This document shows positions 61,301-64,000 of a stretch of DNA of 64,000 nt, in pieces; within the stretch, counting starts at the first letter, position 1, and every line of letters begins with the position of its first letter. Under the pieces are notes generated by a model. The model did no database searches, had not been told where the DNA came from, and was given only the letters and a program-made list of their open reading frames with translations. Source of the DNA: DASRHT01 sp035293765 (GTDB lineage: Bacteria > Chloroflexota > Ktedonobacteria > Ktedonobacterales > Ktedonobacteraceae); the NCBI GenBank assembly GCA_035293765.1, contig DATGMF010000060.1, positions 62,001-126,000 on the forward strand. The letters are read 5' to 3'. The position numbers were made by a program, and so were the translations under genes.

Positions 61301-61623
61301 AGGCTTTCTACAATGACTGGTGTACGTTTCGCCGCGATGAACTACGCACCATGTATGTAGAGGCGCGTCGCCAGCTCGCGCAGATCGCCTGGAAAGCTGA
61401 AGCCTGGCACGAGTGCGCTGAACACTGGAATCAGATCCTGCGTATTGACAATTGCCTTGAAGAAGCCCACTACGGCCTGATGCGCTGCTATGTGCGTCAG
61501 AGAAAGCGAGGGGCCGCATTGCGCCAGTATCAATCCTGTCTAAAGATCCTTCAGGAGGAGCTTGGCGTGCAGCCAGGCCAGCTTATCCAGAATTTTTACC
61601 AGCGCCTGATCGTGGAGGTGTAA
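58309..61623 (+). CDS. STAND regulator with C-terminal BTAD/winged-helix module
   Basis: A 1104-residue regulator divergent from the lanthipeptide operon. The N-terminal ATPase has P-loop APAGYGKTT at about 53-61. The middle is a long helical TPR array. The C-terminal 240 residues form an OmpR/SARP-type winged helix (YAFGEPTVLLDGQPI, NTVYQLRKLLGD) followed by a bacterial transcriptional activator domain (BTAD). This order is reversed relative to AfsR-type SARPs, in which the DNA-binding module is N-terminal. AGGAAGG precedes the start. Its position makes it the likely pathway-specific activator. Confidence 0.9.
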   Translation: MQDSSLFRKIICPTPPSVLLHRAPLVAQLQKALTPESSTEGTTMRYKLVLCCAPAGYGKTTLLADFVRSVSLPCCWYFLECADTDPVVFLRTLLASVRHALPQFGGSLDPLFYGMYPGQISPVSTIYQAAIDALCTALANEVPQRFAIILCNYEEINESETLTELINYLLKKLPPQMTLIIESRVVPDISFTSLIIRDALCGLVGDALRFSAADIAALARLQGLATLTDTEAEQLATSFDGWITGILLGTRLGDARFQLIAQGPSHDEHISPLQEKSLTSQRRKTLITYVINEVLKQDAAVHAFLQTISILRQIEPAMCNALLGITDAAERLARLERQGLFLTSYESGSSIIYTCHPVIRDLLSEDLQRQDPARFTSLHHQAIELWRASRNYEFAMYHALAINDYDAAVSLILDVFEDLLQQGQQETLVRWLHALPETLQASHPRLVLLQATIALERGQHDSALPLLEQAEALVPATAEAETAVLQAAIMILRSKALCQVGAYLQAQSICQQALLKLPEKEHALRAAAEMRLGICANLLGYFTVGITHLQQALRIWTNQPPLNQAINIHNALANTYYLVGNFVLCQHHLTHMSNACEQLQYTPGKVDALILQGLVAQDQGLASEAEAAFLQALTLSRSTPYTRRGEAYALVNLSLLLVEQGNYAQALKQAEAGLILARQWGNRSLTNAALSSLALSYLLLGDAISARLTVDQMETQTPSNGAVGYERVWHGLTNGMILLSEQRYHDAAACLVEIETALRTTDFKRGIFQVKLRLAACRIAQGQPEQALQLLEEVSSLLASQRNYIHLVQVELQWLTALQPIVNNQPQLASLRTLLGIAEPTREQPVLVAPPQVTSNPPRLNIYAFGEPTVLLDGQPIKRWRMARALELFFYLLDAAHPISKEAILTALWPVYDEQTTQVFHNTVYQLRKLLGDACVVFRPIGYSLDLSACYGAQVWYDVKEFQQQKARAEQALALNNEELAREAFLEMVQLYRGDYGQAFYNDWCTFRRDELRTMYVEARRQLAQIAWKAEAWHECAEHWNQILRIDNCLEEAHYGLMRCYVRQRKRGAALRQYQSCLKILQEELGVQPGQLIQNFYQRLIVEV

Positions 61624-61626
61624 ATC

Positions 61627-62916
61627 TCAACTGACCATCTTCTCCAGCTCAATCTCTGCGCTGACATCTGGGGTCGCCGTAGAGCGATATCCCGGCATGG
61701 GCAAGAGAGGAGAAGCCATCATGGTGGTGACAATCGCCATGATCACCAGCATGGCAAAAAGCTTTGGGGAAAGAATATTCTCTTGCAGGCCAATGTTGAG
61801 TACAATCAGCTCAACAAGCCCTCGGGTATTCATCAGGACGCCCAGGCTGAGCGCGTCTCGCCACGATCTGCCTACCATCCGCGTAGCAAGCGCGCCCCCC
61901 ACAATTTTGCCAACGCAAGCTGTCAGCAAGACAAGCAAGCAGATGAGCCAGAGCGAGAGTCCCTGGATGAGACCAATCTTCGTATTGAGACCACTGGAGA
62001 CAAAGAAGATTGGCAAAAAGAGCACAGCATTGACGCGATCAATCTGGCGCACATGAGCAGTGAAGGCCACATTACGGGGTAGAATGACGCCTGCCAGAAA
62101 CGCACCGAAGACGGGATGGATGCCGATACTGTTGGTGGTATAGGCGGCTGCCAGCAGCACTATAAGGCTCACCGCCATCTGTAGCGTCTCTGATGAAATG
62201 GACCGAACGACATAGCCTAACAATGGGCGCACCACCATGAGCATACCGACGGCGAAAAGAAGCGACAGGCCGATGATAAGGAGGACCGAGATGGTTCCTT
62301 GCGCGTGGGCAACCACAACGACATAGGCCAGCAGGCACCAGGCGATGACATCATCAATGGAAGCGCAGGTCAGCGCCAGCATGCCAACGCCAGTTCCAAG
62401 CATCTTCTTCTCCGCCAGGAGCCGCGCCAGCACAGGGAATGCAGTGATGGACATGGCAGTCCCGACAAGCAGTATAAAAGAAAAGAAGGTTGCCGAGCTT
62501 CCTTTCAAAGAAGGATAGAGGAAAGCTCCCAGGATACTTCCCATGACCAGCGGCAGCAGAATGCCACTTAACGAGACAATAATGGCATGCCGACTTTGAC
62601 GCAGCATCAAGTGGGTATCAAGTCGAGCTCCCAATGAGAACATATACAGCGCCAGGCCGATATCACCGAGCGTTTGCAATGATGCACGTTCAGGGAAGAA
62701 TTGAGATGCAAGGTTCGGCGGCAACGGTGGAGGCAATGGAAACAATTGCAGTTCAAGGTGAGGCCAGAAAAGCCCGAGCAGGGATGGCCCGAGAACCAGA
62801 CCCGCCAGTATTTCCCCGATGACCCACTGCTGACCTATACGTTTGCTTAAAGAACCGAACAGTTGAACAACGAGCAAGATGACAATGAGTTGAAGCAAAA
62901 GCTGGCTTGTAAGCAT
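61627..62916 (-). CDS. Kef-type cation:proton antiporter (CPA2)
   Basis: A 429-residue membrane protein with about 12-13 hydrophobic segments and the Na_H_exchanger fold. The acidic transport site is seen in ALTCASIDDVIAWCLLA. The family blocks GEILAGLVLGPSLLG and NTRGLVELIVLN are also present. There is no C-terminal RCK/TrkA domain, so it is a short form. AAAGGGG precedes the start. It converges with the regulator gene three bases away. The ion specificity (K+ or Na+) cannot be told. Confidence 0.9.
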   Translation of the reverse strand: MLTSQLLLQLIVILLVVQLFGSLSKRIGQQWVIGEILAGLVLGPSLLGLFWPHLELQLFPLPPPLPPNLASQFFPERASLQTLGDIGLALYMFSLGARLDTHLMLRQSRHAIIVSLSGILLPLVMGSILGAFLYPSLKGSSATFFSFILLVGTAMSITAFPVLARLLAEKKMLGTGVGMLALTCASIDDVIAWCLLAYVVVVAHAQGTISVLLIIGLSLLFAVGMLMVVRPLLGYVVRSISSETLQMAVSLIVLLAAAYTTNSIGIHPVFGAFLAGVILPRNVAFTAHVRQIDRVNAVLFLPIFFVSSGLNTKIGLIQGLSLWLICLLVLLTACVGKIVGGALATRMVGRSWRDALSLGVLMNTRGLVELIVLNIGLQENILSPKLFAMLVIMAIVTTMMASPLLPMPGYRSTATPDVSAEIELEKMVS

Positions 62917-62979
62917 TGTATCCCCTTTCGCGGAATTTGCTCTTCTGGCAAAAACTGATTATTTTTGCATGCTGGCTAA

Positions 62980-64000
62980 TCAGGCTGTTTTTAGTACAGC
63001 TAATTGCTGTGAGCGACTCAAGAGCCTGCAATTGCTCAAATGACCCACGATATTGTAGGGAATCTCTGCCTCCGTATGGCCTCCACGGTGCTGAAGGTAG
63101 TAAGCGGTCTCGTAGAGCAAACGGTCTACTTCTTTAGTAACAACCTCGTAGCGTTCGCTCATTTGTATGGCTACCAATGCCTGTGGCAGCAAGCGTTCGC
63201 AACGTAACCAGGAGCCGGACTCCGCATGAGGAAAAACCGCGTTCACTACCTGTATTGTTCGCTCCACCCATAAGCGCCGTTCTGCATCCGCTAGCGATTC
63301 CTGGATCACGACCTGCACCAGTTGATGAACAGAAAATACCCTCTCTGTCAATTGGCGTTGTAACAGGGAGTAAGTTCCAAGTGCTGCCAGGGCCTCATCA
63401 AGCGAGAACAGGTCCTTCTCCGGCGAAACTGATTGCGCCGCCAGATAGGCCGCCCCTTCAATGAAGAGCTCTTCAGGGATAGCATCAGGATACAGGAAAG
63501 CACAGAGATAGAGCAGGTTAACCGCCGCCGGGTGCTCCAGCTTGAGGCGTTGAATAGCCAGCATAAATGTTGTCGTCACCGAGCGTGAATGACTCCCTCC
63601 AGATGTTCCACGCCGGTTCAATAACTGCATTTGCTGTTGTCGATAACGTTGCAAATAGTCAGATACGCTACATCCTGTTTCATCGATATATGCTCCTACC
63701 TGATCAAGGGCAAGCGGGAGTCCGCCCATAAGCAGTACCAGTTCCTGGGCAGCGGCGTACTCCACCGGCTCGGTCGTTGCAAATTGTTGCATTTGCGCCT
63801 CTACTGCCTGTGGCGGCAATATTTTAGCTCGTCGGAGTAATAACAGCGCGCCCTCATCGCCCGACATAGGCAGTACCTCCAGCGTTGGCGCAATCGTTCC
63901 CAACGTCTGGCGATGCGTCGTGATTAAATGAGCGCCTTGTAGCGTTGGCGGCAGAAATTGCTGTAATAGCTCCAGATCCTTGACATCATCCCAGATCAGT
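62980..64000 (-). CDS. NB-ARC STAND protein, 3' part (runs off the right edge)
   Basis: The frame enters from the right end and stops at 62980, giving about 340 residues. It starts at Walker B (LIWDDV) and includes the ITTHR sensor, the GLPLALDQVGAYI block and the winged-helix-type SVHQLVQVVIQ. TPRs would be expected to follow, but the protein ends 60 residues later, after YYLQHRGGHTEAE, in sequence without repeats. It is either a naturally short STAND or one cut off by a frameshift. The P-loop lies outside the window. Confidence 0.85.
   Translation of the reverse strand, partial: LIWDDVKDLELLQQFLPPTLQGAHLITTHRQTLGTIAPTLEVLPMSGDEGALLLLRRAKILPPQAVEAQMQQFATTEPVEYAAAQELVLLMGGLPLALDQVGAYIDETGCSVSDYLQRYRQQQMQLLNRRGTSGGSHSRSVTTTFMLAIQRLKLEHPAAVNLLYLCAFLYPDAIPEELFIEGAAYLAAQSVSPEKDLFSLDEALAALGTYSLLQRQLTERVFSVHQLVQVVIQESLADAERRLWVERTIQVVNAVFPHAESGSWLRCERLLPQALVAIQMSERYEVVTKEVDRLLYETAYYLQHRGGHTEAEIPYNIVGHLSNCRLLSRSQQLAVLKTA

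Noticed and set aside
1..64000. CRISPR arrays, tRNA or rRNA genes
   Set aside because: I saw no regularly spaced direct repeats of CRISPR type and no tRNA or rRNA signatures by eye; a covariance-model scan would settle it.

Overview
The window looks like a chromosomal segment from a filamentous Chloroflexota bacterium of the Ktedonobacteria type. This is an inference from gene style: several very long MalT/LuxR-like and BTAD-type STAND regulators, NB-ARC ATPases with kinesin-light-chain-type TPRs, an actinomycete-like RiPP cluster, and GC-rich palindromic repeat elements. I saw no rRNA, tRNA or CRISPR array.

Positions 1-15.6 kb look like a defence or stress island. Four divergent dynamin-like GTPase genes lie head to tail on the minus strand (the last one runs off the left edge), preceded by a STAND ATPase carrying two TIR domains. 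Next to them are a Nudix-like protein, an XRE-type regulator with a coiled-coil tail, and an NB-ARC/TPR STAND protein. Three gaps in this island (before the first GTPase, before the TIR gene, before the XRE gene) carry the same half-site array (TTGTCAAT / ATTGACAA, with a 22-bp direct spacing). This suggests the genes form one regulon, probably run by the XRE protein. It is my first candidate for an undescribed system.

Positions 15.6-27.1 kb hold a complete L-rhamnose locus: ABC importer (ATPase, two permeases, lipoprotein), mutarotase, isomerase, bifunctional aldolase/dehydrogenase and rhamnulokinase. A divergent LacI-family regulator has two perfect palindromic operators in the shared promoter region.

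Positions 27.1-42.7 kb are mixed: a PHS-family phosphate transporter behind a PhoP-like box, a MOSC gene and an aldehyde dehydrogenase that look fused by a deletion, an intact aldehyde dehydrogenase, a lipoprotein stub, a 144-bp MITE-like element with a target duplication, a LuxR/MalT regulator, a methyltransferase, an orphan PAS histidine kinase, a SpoU-type RNA methyltransferase, a decayed M20 peptidase, and a nitrilase-fold enzyme with a Pro-Val insertion downstream of a 1375-residue protein of unknown function.

Positions 47.2-61.6 kb hold a probable class IV lanthipeptide cluster: a 57-residue precursor (lanA), a LanL synthetase with intact zinc ligands, a GNAT acetyltransferase, a TPR protein, a flavin-dependent halogenase-like enzyme, an S9 prolyl-oligopeptidase-like protease and an MFS exporter, with a divergent BTAD-type regulator. 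The middle genes overlap by a few bases, as in a coupled operon. The core peptide contains one Trp and the flavoprotein has the WxWxIP halogenase signature, so a halogenated lanthipeptide is a testable prediction. This is my second candidate. The window ends with a Kef-type antiporter and the 3' part of another NB-ARC STAND gene.
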